64,000 nt of DNA, taken from Plantago ovata (lineage: Eukaryota > Streptophyta > Magnoliopsida > Lamiales > Plantaginaceae). Shown in pieces: positions 1 to 12,560 of this stretch. The stretch's first letter is position 1. Every line of letters begins with the position of its first letter. The position numbers were made by a program, and so were the translations under genes. The stretch lies in NCBI GenBank assembly GCA_028274465.1, contig CM051456.1, forward strand, positions 114,567,397-114,631,396. Reading direction: 5' to 3'. The notes beneath the pieces were generated by a model. The model was not told the DNA's origin, searched no databases, and worked only from the letters and a program-made list of their open reading frames with translations.

Positions 1-1137
1 ATTTTGTGACATTATTTGGAATTTTATTCATTTTATTTTATTTGAAGAACCGAAATGAACCGTGGGGCTAATCCCGGTCCGTTTCAATGGTTCCGGTTCT
101 CACCGTCCTGGTTCATTGGCATTTGGCGGTTCTAGAGGGGTTAGAGGACAGTTCTTAAATGGCTTTACGGTCTGACTGGCCAGTCCAACCAAATTTAAAA
201 CATAGGGAGTATTAGTTTATTTACGTACTTTGGTTTTGAAAAAAAAAGGATAAAAGTTTAGTGGTTAATTGTAAAGTATTATTGGAAATTTGCAAAAACC
301 AATACGACTGATAAAACTATTTGCACTGATTTAGAGTGCAAGAGTTATAAACTGTTAGGGTCAAAATAAAAGGCTCCAATAAACTGAAGGGTCATATAAC
401 AAATAAAAAGAGAGCAACCAATCAGATTACAACCGGTAACAACAAGCAGAAGCAGCGTGAATTATAAACAGTGAAGATATGAATCAGCAAATCTTCCCCG
501 CGTGAAAACAAAGCACCACGACAGATTTTGTACCACCTCTGTACACCTGCATCTCCACCTTTGATCATCATCAACGGTCATCTATTATCTTCTCAAATTA
601 GATTCGGGCTTAGCTGTATGTAATTCCATTTTTCTCCTTTGCATAATTCCCTTCTCTGTAAAAATAGATAGCTTAGGTTGAAGATTTGTGCAGTCAAATT
701 TGTAAACATCTTTTAAGCAATACAATCTTCTTCATTTCTAACATAAACTAAATTTGTACATGCAACTAGGTAACTAGCACACCTGCTGTCTTCAAGTTTG
801 TTATAGAAAGTAACGAAATAATATGTTTTAATACTTGAAAACGGCCCGGTAACAAAATACATTTATTCAAAAATAAAAATAAAAATATTAACGTCATGTT
901 AAGTAAATTTTATATATAAATGGTGTCCTATAACAATATAGAGCTATAGACAAATTTTTAAATAAGGATCGTGTAAATTGCGTGCTAATTTCCTATTCAT
1001 AATATATTATGAATAAGAAAACTATTCATAATATATTCATTAATTTATAGTATAAAACTTGAGATCTAAAAAATTATAGACCGTATAAGGTTAAACATAT
1101 CACATACGTTTAGAACCAACCTTGTATATCGCCATCC
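1..1137. other. AT-rich intergenic sequence
   Basis: No coding region, RNA gene or complete repeat was recognised here. The sequence is AT-rich with short unrelated open frames only. Confidence 0.5.
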
Positions 1138-1362
1138 CTATATATTTTCAAATCCTGACTCCACCCCCTGGATAGCTAGTGATTTGTACGAGCCCCCAAT
1201 GGCCGTCCCATTTGCTAGCTCGTAGTACGATGCTCTAGCGACAACCATCCCAGCCGCGGTCGCCGCAACATGTGTACCATGACCAGTCTCATCCCTCGAG
1301 TTGGTCATATCACTATAATATTTAGCAACGATTAATTTCCCGTGAAAATAATTTGAGGACAA
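1138..1362 (-). pseudogene. Subtilase fragment (His-active-site exon)
   Basis: The minus strand encodes about 74 residues containing KLIVAKYYSD, then GHGTHVAATAAG, ASYYELANGTAIGG. This matches the part of an SBT5-type subtilase that surrounds the catalytic His, and aligns with exon 4 of the intact subtilase at 37779-41213 ([34 protein letters not shown]). The frame ends soon after and none of the other subtilase exons (Asp, Asn or Ser regions) is found nearby. It is therefore a dispersed remnant of a related paralogue rather than a working protease. The differences from the downstream gene suggest it did not come from a very recent copy of that gene. Confidence 0.8.
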
Positions 1363-1535
1363 GTTTGCAATTGACTTAGCTCATTTGAGTTCTTTTAGTG
1401 GGAAAGCAAAACAAAATAATTTGGTCAATAAGGAAACCTTACCACACAGATATTAAACATTGTATATGCATACATTACCGAATGAATAGTTGTTGAGATT
1501 ATCGATTAAGCCAGATATTAAGAATTGTATAATAA

Positions 1536-1765
1536 CGTTTGATTTCCTCTTTTTTTTTCTTAAGTAGAATATATGCACAACAGTTTGAACCTAATACAAC
1601 TCTATGTGTAAAGTGTGCACATCTGATTCTTCTTACATAGTGAGGTCAGGGATTCAAGACTCATCTGCGTGCCTTTCATTGCGATGTTGGTTTTTTTATA
1701 CTTCACGTGTGTAATTGACTTGTGCATGTGTTGTGTAAAATTCTCTTTATTGGGAAGGGTCCATT
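1536..1765 (+). pseudogene. Partial duplicate of Abitram exons 4-5
   Basis: This stretch is a diverged copy of 3460-3680 in the Abitram gene downstream. It holds most of exon 4 (AQQFEPNT then KVCT.DSSYIV), the short intron 4 and the first part of exon 5, and even the upstream GTTTGATTTCCT intron sequence is recognisable. An extra base in the exon-4 copy (CTCTATGTGTAAAG against CTCTGTGTAAAG) breaks the frame. The copy lies 5' of the gene in the same orientation, so it looks like an unequal-crossover or insertion relic. It could be mistaken for an exon by a gene finder. Confidence 0.8.
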
Positions 1766-2206
1766 ACTTTTACTACCCTCTTAGTGTCTTTTATAACAAA
1801 ATAAACCCTCTTAGATTAACAATAACATGTCCCGAATTTGACCAAAAACGAATTAGACTCTGTTCATATTTTTCAAAATCTTTCCCCCCAAGTATGAAAG
1901 TTTAAATTACATCACGAATTGTAAAAAACACTTGTTTTATTACACACTCATATGAGTGTAAAACCGGTTTCTAGAGCAATTGAACCGAACCGGATATGCG
2001 GTCTGACTATCATTAATTGAACCGACAAATGTGGAAAATAAGATATGGGTAACCAATTGTATGGTACACTTTGACAAATTTTCACAAATGTGAATCAATG
2101 GATGAATGAAATTATGGGCAGAATGAAGCCCAGCCCATTAAGCTGTTATATTTTCGCCGGATTTGGTAAAGAGTCGAAACAACCCGAGAACATCAATTTA
2201 CGTTCA

Positions 2207-4900
2207 ATGCCAGAAGTAAATTCAGACTCCGACAGCAGTTTCCAGCAAAACCTTCAAATCCCACCACAAGAAGGTGAAGAAGCAATCCTCCATTCATCTC
2301 CAGTCATAGAGCAGAAACAGCTTAATCAAGAAGACGACGAATTGAGAAAGCTTTTGTTGCCCAATGTTAAGGACTTGCCCACTACTCCTCCAACTGCCGT
2401 CGAAACCAATTTCACCACTTACTATGCTCCAGGTACCAAATTGAAACATAAATTACAAACAAGAAATGTTCAATTACGAAATGCTTTTTCAGATTTCTGA
2501 TTTTTTTCTTTTTGTTAAAATTCTCAGATTTTTTGAAGCCTGGACATGATCAGTATGTTCACCGTCATGCTAACGGGTATGTTTTAGTATCAATTGTTGT
2601 TATTATGTGTTTTAGGTTTTTTTTTTCCTTCACAAATTTGAACTAGTTGTATGGTTTGCATAGGCTGTGTGTGATTGGTTTGCTTCCGACTCATTTGGCG
2701 TTTAAGGACAAAGGGGGTATTGCTTCGGTTGATTTTAATGTAGGCAAGTCTGATAGGAGTGGTCATAAAGTCACTGGCAAGCGCAAAAAGGTGAACTTGT
2801 TTTTCTCGCTTTCGCTTTCTGTGGTTTACTTATGTTGCTATGTAATGCTGTGATGGTGTTCACTGTCTGTGTTATGAGATTGTTGATAGTTTTATCAAGT
2901 CGATTTTATGCTGAACGTAATTGGATCAATACGATTTAATATCTTGTGACAAGTAAAATCTTAATTTTCGGCTCTAGTTGTATCTTGTTGTGAATTAAGT
3001 CTTACCTTAGCTCTGCTGAGTGCTGAATCGGATGAGTTCTTTATGTTTCAGCAGAATGTTAATTGCTGATAAACGATATGGACTATCTACAGAGCCTTTC
3101 TGTCTTATGTCCCGTGCTGATAAAGGATATGAACTCATCTTAATTTTCATGTGTAGTTATATTCTGTTGTCGATTAAGTCATACCTTAGCTCTGCTGAGT
3201 CAGATGAGTTCGTTATGTTTCAGCAGAATGTTAATCTCTACTAGTATTTTGATAAAAAAAAGGATGGACTATCTGCAGCTAAGTTCAAGCCACTGAAGTG
3301 TGTGTCTGTGCTGCAGGGAAACTGAGCTATATGCTTCCTCTTATAATCGTTCGTTTGTTTCTTGATTAAAATTTTATTTAAAAAATTTAGTAGGTGTGAA
3401 ACTGAGCCGGACTGTGCTTTATGTGCAGTGCATGTAAAAGTTGAAACTGCTGAGTTAATGACGTTTGATTTCCTTTATTGTCTTATTATGCAGAATGCAC
3501 AACAATTTGAACCTAATACAGCTCTGTGTAAAGTGTGCACAGCTGATTCTTCTTACGTAGTGAGGTCAGGACTCATCTGCATGCCTTTCATTATGCATTA
3601 TGCTGTTGTTTTTTGATACATCAAGTGTGTAATTGACTTGTGCAGGTGCTGTGTAAAAGGCTCTTTATTGGAAGTCAACGAAAGGTTAATAAAGCAACCA
3701 GAACTGCTGAATTCATCGGTAAGATGATCTACACTTCTGATTTCATGTATTTAAACTCACTGTTTTGTTAATTGTTTTTTATTTCATGTTTAGGCATCTT
3801 TTGATTGTCCTATGTTACTGGCTCATTCCTTGCTGTGAACATTATCTTTACAAGCCATGTCACATATGAAACTTGAGATAGTATGAGAAAATTTGACGTA
3901 ATATCATGTACCTCTCTATACTCTCTATATATTATGTAGCAGTGTTTCGTTTCTTTTTTTTTTTGAAACGGCACAGTGTTTCGATTCTTGTAGGGCTTGT
4001 TTTCTTAATGTGGTCAACTGGTCACTGTGATGCTATCAAACCATCTTATAAAGTGTTCCCAGGGGAAAAGAATAGAAATAAGACCACCAGCAAAATATAT
4101 ACAGGCACAAGGCATGTTTCTGATTGTCCTGATTACAGAAAGTTCTCAAATTTTCTTCCCTATCTATATGATCTACTCAATGTGGCTTCATACCCACTTC
4201 TGAATGTGATTCAAAGAATCCTACTTGACACTTGTCACAGGCACTATTGGTTTTTTTTTGTAGTGTGACACTATCGATTCCTGATTCTGCAGAATTCTAT
4301 TGTTACGAACAGTTTCTGATTGCCACCCATGCCTCCAACTCACATCATGTTGCTTTTGATGGATTCATATCCTCAACTGGAATAAGTGACATGTCTAAAA
4401 ACTGGAATAGTCAGTCCATACAAGTCTGCATTTTATGCGACAATTTGTGTGTGTGTATGTGTATACTAAACAACAAATGAAAATGCAGTAGTTGCTGATC
4501 TATAGTTTGGTGATTATATATGCCAGTCTTCTTTTGTTACTTTTAATGGATTCATATTTTTAAATATGCGCCAAGTTTAGAACCTGGACTAGGGCGAGTC
4601 ATGAAGTGTACATTTGCTGTGACAGTGTTTTACCATGTGTGTACTATACTAAGCAACAAACCGAAAGTACATCAATACTTGATCTGTAGCCTGTTGATTA
4701 TATACATAATACATCGACCATTCTGTTATTTGATTGTTTGAAATACATTGTGTATACGGTGGTTGAGCGTGCATTCATTACTGCAGCCGGATAGAGAAGG
4801 ATACATCGCAATTATCATGCCAAGACCCAATGATTGGCTCAAGAACAAAGCTTCTTTGCTTGACTACGAGGAGTACAAAAAGTTGAGAACAGAAGCGTGA
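2207..4900 (+). CDS. Abitram (FAM206/Simiate)-like protein
   Basis: Six exons join cleanly: 2207-2432, 2528-2576, 2664-2790, 3494-3564, 3646-3718, 4787-4900, giving about 219 residues. The core follows the eukaryotic Abitram family in order: YYAPDFLKPGHDQYVHRHANG, then LCVIGLLPTHLAF, KVTGKRKK, TALCKVCTADSSYVVRCCVK, GSLLEVNERLIKQPELL, and a C-terminal EGYIAIIMPRPNDWL. In animals Abitram binds actin and affects transcription in nuclear speckles; in plants the role is not established. The fold resembles the lipoyl/glycine-cleavage-H barrel. The open frame continues upstream to 2102, but the region before 2207 looks like 5' UTR (it holds a GCCCATTA element), so the ATG starting MPEVNSDSDSS was chosen. 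The acidic N terminus is less conserved than the core. No stop or frameshift was seen. Confidence 0.88.
2963..3240 (+). repeat. Intronic tandem duplication in Abitram intron 3
   Basis: About 100 bases at 2963-3060 reappear at 3141-3240 with roughly 85 percent identity by eye; both contain ACCTTAGCTCTGCTGAGT and ATGTTTCAGCAGAATGTTAA. The last intron contains a second, older duplicated pair near 4360-4545 and 4548-4735 (shared ACTAA.CAACAAA and TTGATTATATA blocks). These duplications make the introns longer but leave the exons intact. Confidence 0.7.
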
Positions 4901-5881
4901 TTGTCATCAACAGGTGCAGTAGGAAGTTCCTGCTGTTCTGGAGAGGTTATTTGTTTCATTTGAGTTCTGAACATTTGCATAATTGATTTTGATAACTATA
5001 ATTTTATGAAACCTTGTGAGTTTTCGCAATTTATCTCTCTTTTTTCTTTACCATCCATAAGCCCCAAAAACATTCTAAACTTGAAATTCGAATCAGTGAT
5101 TGTTGAATCAAACTCACACACCTTCTAAGTTAATTTTGATCGAGAATCCTTTTTAGAAGTTAGGGGTAACCATCATTATGACCCAACCCAACATCTTATA
5201 TCAAAGGCAAATTGGTTACGCTCTAGTATCTAATAACTCAGTCACCATGAACCATGAACGTAAATAAGGAATCATTATCGGTCCTGTACCTGCATTTGCA
5301 TTAGAATAAAAAATAAATAAAGGTGTTTATTAGTCGATAAATTTACTCAAATAAATCGTGTTGAACACACGCAACCTAATTTTCTTTTGTAAAAATGAAA
5401 TAATTACAAGGCGGCATCAGTGTCCCAACTCCTATTCTAAAAGGCGTTAAAACCTTTGAGACAGGGTATCGCCGTACCTCGACATTCAACAATACACCGG
5501 CATAAGTCCATAGAAAAACACAACAAAAACGTAAAAGAAACACAAACACACGCACAGATTTTCAAAAAAGATAACTTTTCAATTTCCCAAATCGATCCGT
5601 ATCTCGAAGTATTGATAGTAAATCACATTCACACTCCATAAACACAGTAATTCACCAATCCAATGTGTATATTTTGGAGGCTGGTGCCTGGTTCCGCCAT
5701 GCCCGGTACTTTCACAACTCCAATGAGTCCTTGTGCATCCCATTTCCCAGACCAATCGTCTACCCTTTACTCCCCCCAATACCCACCCCCACCCCATCCC
5801 CTTCACATTATAACTTCCTATTTACCTCTCAGAATAAAATTTCCTGCTCTCCCTGTACATACCTGGCTCACTATTTTTACC
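4901..5881. other. Intergenic region, 3' end of Abitram to WAK-like gene
   Basis: Contains the Abitram 3' UTR and presumably the promoter of the WAK-like gene. A frame running from 5663 into that gene is low-complexity and proline-rich and is taken as 5' leader. No other feature was recognised. Confidence 0.4.
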
Positions 5882-8525
5882 ATGTCCATCTTCCACTTTA
5901 TCCTTCTTTACACAACATTCCTTACTCAGCCACTCACTTCTCATTCTCTCAGTCCTTTCGTCGAACATGTTCGCAACACTACTAACACCAATAGTACTAA
6001 TACCGCCCCATGCACAGTCACAGACACTTGCGGCGCCTTGCAGCTTACATTCCCGTTCCACCTCACCAACTCCATTCCCTGCACTAGCCTTTCGCCCGCA
6101 TTTACCCTTTCTTGCGTGAACTCGTCAACCCTTTTCCTCAACATCGCTTCCGAAAGCTACAAGGTCCTCCATTTCTTCTCCGATGGAGTTCTTGTCGATT
6201 TCCCCAACACTACTACCTGTCGGCAGTACAATGATCTTAGGGCGTTCGCCTTTTCCGGGAACGAGTTCTTTGGCATTTCAAGTGAGAATGTGCTCGACTT
6301 GTATGACTGTGAGGACTCATCGTTGTGTAAACCGGACTGTGAGAAGACGTCGTTGATGCCGAACTGTGATCGGCAGACGGGGAGTTATCCGTCTTGCTGT
6401 TATCCGTTGTCGGATAGAAGTGCGCACGCTTGGCGTCCGAGTGAAGGATTCTCTGTTTTTTCGCAGTTTGGGTGCAGGGGATTTTCGTCTTGGGTGGTTT
6501 TGCCGGGAAGCAGGACAGGTGAACGCGGTGTTAAGTTGGAGTGGGCTGTTCCGAGGAACTTAACGGTGCCTGTTTGTGCTGCGAATGCAGATGTTGTTAA
6601 TGTGAGTTCTGTGGCTTCTGGGATAAGGTGTCAGTGTCAGGATGGATTCACAGGCGATGGATTCGTGGCCGGAGCTGGATGCCTTAAGTGTAAGAACTTC
6701 AGATTACTATAAACTTATTAAATGAAGATTTAAACATAAGTTGGAAAAATCAGCTCTGTAGGGGGGAGTCTTTTAGAGGTTCATATAGCTAACTATTTTA
6801 ACTTGTCAGAAGCTACTTTAGGAAAGCTATAATCAGTTTGAAATAATCATTATCAAACAGGCATTAGGCTCTGTAATCTTCGCCTGAAAAATCATTAAGT
6901 TCAGTTGCTTAGTTGTCTTTTATACTATATATAAGCTCTTTTATACTATATATAAGCTCAGTTCAGATCAGTTACGTTCAACTCAGTTCAGACGAAGAGA
7001 GCACAGCCTTACAAAAAATCTAAGTAGCTTCTTACTTCAAACTCTTATTAGGTAATGTGGTTTATCTTTTGCATGTTTGAATTCAGATAAAAAGGTTCCC
7101 TTTAAACAGTTTGCATAGAAATGAACTACTTGCTTCAAGAAAATGATGGAATTACATTAATGCAATCTATAGTTGCTTCTCAAATGTTTGTGTTTAGAGA
7201 TTAATGACATTGTAATCTTTGACAGCTTGCCTCAAGGATGGAAAGGAAGTTCATGGGGATGATTGTTACCCAAAGAACCATGCTAGAAAAAGAACAACAA
7301 TTTTAGCAGGTATTTGTATTACATTAGGAATATCATTCTTTACATGGACAGAATACAGATCTCTCCTGTAAATAGATGAACTTGCACTACATACAAGTTC
7401 TGTGAACACATTTCGTCTAGTTAAGAAGAATCAACTATGAATTGATTTTGTGATGCAGGGGTCATAGCCTTAGCTCTCACTGCCGTTTCTCTTATGGCAC
7501 TTTTTTGTTTCTTGAAACTCCGGCCTGTTAAAAATGAAAAGTATGTCACTGATCAGTCCTGTTGCCCTAGTTCCATCTTGCCTCAGAAAGCAAGTAGATC
7601 TCGGTTATTCACCTACCATGAGCTTGAAGAAGCTACCAAAGGCTTTGATGATGAGCTAAAAATAGTCGATGGGACGACTAAAATGTACAGTGCAGTTCTT
7701 GCTGATGGATCACGTGTAGCAGTACAAAGAGTTCAGTGTGAGAACGAAAGAGACCTCATTCTGATTTTGTTTAGAGTCGAAGCTTTGTCTGCCATCTTCC
7801 ACAAAAACATGGCTCGAATTGTCGGATGGTCAGTTGATTCAGGATATACTCCTCTAATTGTGTATGAGCATCTGGAAAACGGTACACTGGAGGAACATTT
7901 GTATCGAGCAAGATATGAACAGGTACCGTTCGACTGGTTCAAAAGATTAAATGTTGTTGCAGAAACCGCAAGCTTTCTAGCGTTCCTTGCGAATAAAAAC
8001 TCACCACCTGTCTCCCACACCGATCTTTCCTCTGGTTGCATCTTTCTAGACGAGGATTACTCCGTTAAAGTTGCAGGATTTGGGATGCACAATGTTGACT
8101 TTGACCAGCAGAGTTGTCATTCGAGTGAAGGTCCACAGTCCAAGAAGAATGATGTGTGTAACCTCGGGGTGGTGCTTCTTGAGATAATCACAGGTAACAC
8201 TGGTGCCAATTTTTCGACTTCCGCTTTGCAAAAGATCAAGAAGGGGAAACTTGAAGAGATACTGGATCCGAGTCTGTATTATCATGAGCAACCACAGTAT
8301 CGCAAAGAGCAGATAGAAATCATAGCGGATCTGGCAACAAGGTGTTTGCTGTTTGGTGCAGATGGTAAACTTAACATAGCAAATGTTGCAAAGGAGTTGG
8401 TGCACATTGCCAAAGAAAGTTTTGATGGAAGCAGCCGGAGGGGACCTGGATTAGAGGAAACATTCTCGAATTCAAGCTTGCTTCAAATGATATCAATGTC
8501 ACCGGATTCTAAATACGTGCCTTGA
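5882..8525 (+). CDS. WAK-like receptor with inactive kinase domain
   Basis: Exons 5882-6689, 7226-7309 and 7459-8525 give about 652 residues. The start is the ATG of a clear signal peptide (MSIFHFILLYTTFLTQPL). The ectodomain is cysteine-rich: a GUB_WAK-type part (CGALQLTFPFHL, CRQYNDLRAF) and a second WAK-associated part ending CQCQDGFTGDGF. A transmembrane helix (ILAGVIALALTAVSLMALF, about residues 293-317) precedes a kinase fold. The kinase lacks essential residues: no glycine loop (DGTTKMYSAVL), VAVQRV has Gln for the ATP-binding Lys, the catalytic loop reads HTDLSSGC, and DFG is replaced by GFG. NDVCNLGVVLLEIITG shows that the C-lobe is kept. It resembles the probably inactive Arabidopsis receptor At2g46850. 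It should sit in the plasma membrane and act by binding, perhaps as a co-receptor. The gene converges on the UPF0496 gene, only 272 bp between stop codons. Confidence 0.88.
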
Positions 8526-8797
8526 TGACATGGTCCTCCTGAGACAAAATTTCGAAACCAATCTGTTATTGCTAATTGTGGTACATCAGTTTGAAACCGG
8601 TTAGCATGAGTGTCATGAGAGGAATTTTGCAGATGAAAACTCTGCTGTGAACTGTTGTAAATCGATTTTCATGTATAAAATTGTTTCCTAGTTCAATATG
8701 AGTATTTTCAGGAACAAAATATTGGTTACACTGAGAACTGTAAGTCACAACATCAATTAAAATCTCTATCTGTACATCTTGGCTGAATCGAATACGA

Positions 8798-10084
8798 TTA
8801 GCAGTTACTCATCTCTTGCACGACTAGCCTTCTCGACCTGTTTATGTCAAGAAAACACAAGTAAATCTGCTGTTCAAGCTCATCCAACTGCTCCCGAAAG
8901 CAAGAATCATGCATTTCGAATTCCTTCATCACTTTCTTCAACATCTCATGCTTCCCTTTTCTAACACAAATATCTGCCACAAACATCCTGTGATCCATCT
9001 CGACGTTCAGCCTCTTGACAAGCCGACTCATGGTATCAAAATCATTGATCAGAATATACACTCCTCTGGCCGCAACATCAAGTATTTCACCTATATCTTC
9101 GCATTGCTGGTTTTTGCTTAATTTTCTCTTGGATCGCTTCTTTTTCTTCATCGCAAACAGCATTAAAGCAAGAGCAACTAGTCCTGGCGCAGCCACAACA
9201 CCAATCACGCTATGTATCGCCACGACTAGCATACCAACAGCTATTGCACCACCAGAACCTGCTGCAAAATATGCGACCGTTCTTTTGATGAGCCGTTCAA
9301 ATTTGGTTCTTCTCCTTTTCTTGCGACATTGTGATGTCAATTCATGAAGTAAAATCTCATGGCTGGAATGTAAGTCCTGGAACTTTTCAGGAGTCATAGT
9401 TGCAAAGGGGTTCTTACGCAGGAGAAACGCAGCAAGTCTCTTACGAACATCACGAAACTGATTTTCGCTCCATCTTGTGGTAGATGGTTTCTGGCTGATC
9501 AACTTTATTACTTTCCCAACCGGATAATAGCTATCGTGTACCTGATGGATGTCCATGAGTAAGGATTGACATATCTCGCTTGCTTCTAAACTAACCTCAA
9601 AGTAATCGACAAAAGACTGGTGAGCGTCTGAGCTCTCGAATACAGAGTTGAGGTATACTTCCTTAGGCTCAACCAGATATTCAGAGAGACTCACATTCCA
9701 TGAGCTGGAAGAAGACTGTTGTCCTTCAAGACTAGTCCTTACTGTTCTGCATTGAACTTGATTACAAATCTCGGTGAATGAGTTTGTCCTAAAGGCTTCT
9801 TTATACTCCTGCACCACATTTAACTTGCCTACTGAACCATTCACATCTTCTTTTTCAACTGCACCTGAAACAACAAGAACACATGAATTCTGACAGTTCC
9901 ATTGCCAAAAAACAAGATAAGTAGTATGTGAGAACTAATGAAATATATAGAGTGCATGGTCATTTCATTAACGTTAGCAAAAAAATTAGGAGTATATATA
10001 AATGAATTATTCGTAACAACAAGGCACACCTTTTTTTCCGAAGAGCTTCGACCAGAGCATCTTCTTCATCCGCAACATTTTCAT
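8798..10084 (-). CDS. UPF0496 family membrane protein
   Basis: Two exons, 10030-10084 and 8798-9864, splice in phase to about 373 residues, typical of the plant UPF0496 family (At3g19330/At1g20180-like). The short first exon encodes MKMLRMKKMLWSKLFGKKG, the usual basic start with a WSKLFG motif. The middle is helical (EYLVEPKEVYLNSVFE, SLLMDIHQVHDSYYPV). Near residues 213-255 lie two close hydrophobic segments (YFAAGSGGAIAVGMLVVAIH and VIGVVAAPGLVALALMLFA) followed by a strongly basic KKKKRSKRK stretch. The C terminus is amphipathic and probably coiled coil (REQLDELEQQIYLCF). The molecular role is unknown; some relatives respond to stress or hormones. The reading frame is intact. Confidence 0.88.
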
Positions 10085-11924
10085 TGTACTATATATATAT
10101 ATATACAAACACTTGACTTGGGAAATTAAAAACTTGCACTGATTAAACATTGTACACCACAAGATATATATATAGTGACGCTTAATTTCTTGTGATAGAA
10201 TCAACAAGGCCTAACAAAAATACAGCTGGTGAAGATAATGAAATACACACCTCTCAATCAAGGAAATTAATGCAGTGAAGCTGTGAATCAAGGAATTTGA
10301 TTTTATAATCACCATTTATTTACACACATAAGAGTAGCGTATACGTTAGAGTTAATTTATCTGCGTGAAATTAATTAGATAGAAATTTAGCTTTTAATCT
10401 GGTCCAGGAAAAGTGATTAATTGACTCATCAAACTTTTTATATGTAGCCGCCCTATATGGATTAGTTGTTTCTGAAATTGCGACAAGTGTTGGTGTAGAT
10501 TTAAATGTGGTAATGAAATTGGAAGTTTGTAATGAGAGCTACTAATGATGAGATTAATTTTTAGAAATATTCCTAATGTGGATAACAGGATAAGAATTGA
10601 AAGAAAAAGTTAGTTATAGAACGACGCGGATTTTTAACGACGAGTCCATTGAAAGATTATAGAGTACGTACGTACGTATAGTATTTGTTGTTACTTGGAT
10701 TTTTAAGGTTGTTAATTTGTTATGTTAACCTCACGTGATTTTATCTCCGTCTGCCGCGTGTCACCACATTTTGGTGACCTGTATGTCATCCTTGACTAGT
10801 TGACTCTCTCCTTTTACGTGGCATGTGCAGCTTGGATAGTATACGTATATCATTCGTATATCGTATTCTGATACTCCTTTTCGTTTTAATTAATTATTCT
10901 TATTAGTTCTTGTTATTATTGTGGCAATAATTCGACGGTGCCATAGAAGATGTCGTATTGTCTTTCCATAGAAGATCACGAGTTATATTGGAACGTCCCA
11001 AAATTTCGTATAGGTTAAAAACGCTAATCCTACAAACAAGTTGAATATTCTCTTTCAGCAATTCATCCATAGAAACTTCAGTAGTAATAAGGGTGTTTGG
11101 CTCTAAATTAATTCTAAGATGGGTGGCTCTGTTGGGACGTTTTCGATCCAATTCAAATTTATTTAAATTTGATTAGTGAAATTTTATATTTCAAATAAAT
11201 TCAGATAAATTCAATTCAGTTGAATCAAAACTACGCACATGATATAAAACTGGTCATCTGTTCATTTCATGTAGGGAGTCCATCAAGCATGGAACCAAGC
11301 TGTGGTTAGTTTGTGGGCCAACAAGTTCAACAGCGGTAATCATCTAGAATAGGCTAGTATCTAGGGTTTTTGAAAGATTACTTGGAGATTAAGCGCGTAG
11401 TTTTTTTTTTTTTTTTTTTTTTTAGATTTCATTTCTGTTTACAGTTCTAGTAACCAAAGACTGTTGTTACCCGGTAACTACTACATATATGTTGCAGGGC
11501 ACAACCAATTATTTATCTTTTAATGCAATAAGACGATGAGTTCCCTGAATCTCTTATGTTCTTTCTCTCATTGTTGATGTCGATCTTTCTTTCTTACGTT
11601 CTTTTGTCTTGTGTCCTTGTTTCGTTCATGCAAGAACACGACCTATCTTCCCTTTCTGAGCCAATATATATCGGAGGACGCATTATTCGTGTGTATCATG
11701 ACGAATTACCAAAGCACGATTTGGAGTCAATCTCAATATCCCTACATTTCAACATAATTTATATTGTAGAATTACTTTGAATAATTAAATTATGTACCTC
11801 AATATCAATTCAGGCTTTTAATATAGTTGAAATCTTGGATGGACCTTGGCGTTTGATGAAAGTTTGGATGTTCCTATCTTAAAGTTTCTCTTTTTAAATA
11901 CACTTTTCGGTATAGGGTGTAGGA
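10085..11924. other. Intergenic region upstream of UPF0496 gene
   Basis: Contains the UPF0496 promoter side (TA-rich tracts near 10088-10105 and 10163-10175), a TACGTACGTACGTA tract near 10666-10679 and a 23-base T run at 11401-11423. A minus-strand frame at 10903-11151 matches no family I know and has no supporting exon structure. No gene is supported. Confidence 0.4.
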
Positions 11925-12560
11925 GCGAGACCGCATGAGTTTTACGGGTCGGTGTGATAATCTTTGAGTTATTTGAGGTGTTATGTGGTTATGATCTTGG
12001 GGCACTTTCTTGTTTCACCCTTGTTTGGTCTCTCTTCATTTGGATGACTCCTCTCATCTCCATGGTACTTGTGATGCTACTCCTCGGCGTCCATTTGGGT
12101 ATTTTTGCCTTCTCGGTGTACTAGTGGAAGGTTTAGATTAGACTTTGTTTCATTTGGTTTTCATGTTTTGTTGTCGGTGAGATTGTGGAGAGTCTACTTG
12201 GCCAATTCCATTCTCGTGAGTGTCCCGTGACCGGGAGGAGAAAATCACCTCTTGTTTCTTAGCTTAGTCCCCTAGACTAGCTACAATAGGTATGGTCCTT
12301 CTCCAGACTTACTAAGAGTTGGTGGTACAACTTGCAAACTCCCCAAATCTTGGCCTCCCGCTAGGGTGATAGACATACTAGACCCGGGGGGGGGGGGTGT
12401 CAAGTATTATGTCACGGCCATAACGGGGTTTGGGGTTGGATCCTCGTCATTCTCCCTCCTCTTGAGGTGACTTGTACGATATTGTATCGATGTGCATTAC
12501 TTATGCACATTTTGTACTTTGGTTCAAGGTGATTAATATATTTTAACCGGTTCAAAAAAA
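11925..12560 (+). mobile_element. LINE 3'-end remnant
   Basis: Non-coding sequence ending in ATTTTAACCGGTTC plus an A-rich tail, with GACATACTAGA, a G run, CGGCCATAACGGG and TGTGCATTACTTATGCAC. The same ordered words occur at 44365-44500 behind recognisable LINE coding sequence, which identifies this as the 3' untranslated end of the same LINE family, 5' truncated. No clear target-site duplication was found. A 12-13 base G run sits at about 12387-12399. Confidence 0.5.

Noticed and set aside
5663-5881. N-terminal extension of the WAK-like frame
   Set aside because: The extension is Pro-rich low-complexity sequence, and the internal ATG at 5882 begins a proper signal peptide.
10903-11151. 82-residue minus-strand frame
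   Set aside because: No family resemblance, no splice partners, low-complexity end.
11556-11780. 74-residue frame with a hydrophobic start
   Set aside because: It looks like a signal peptide but the rest matches nothing and no further exons were found.
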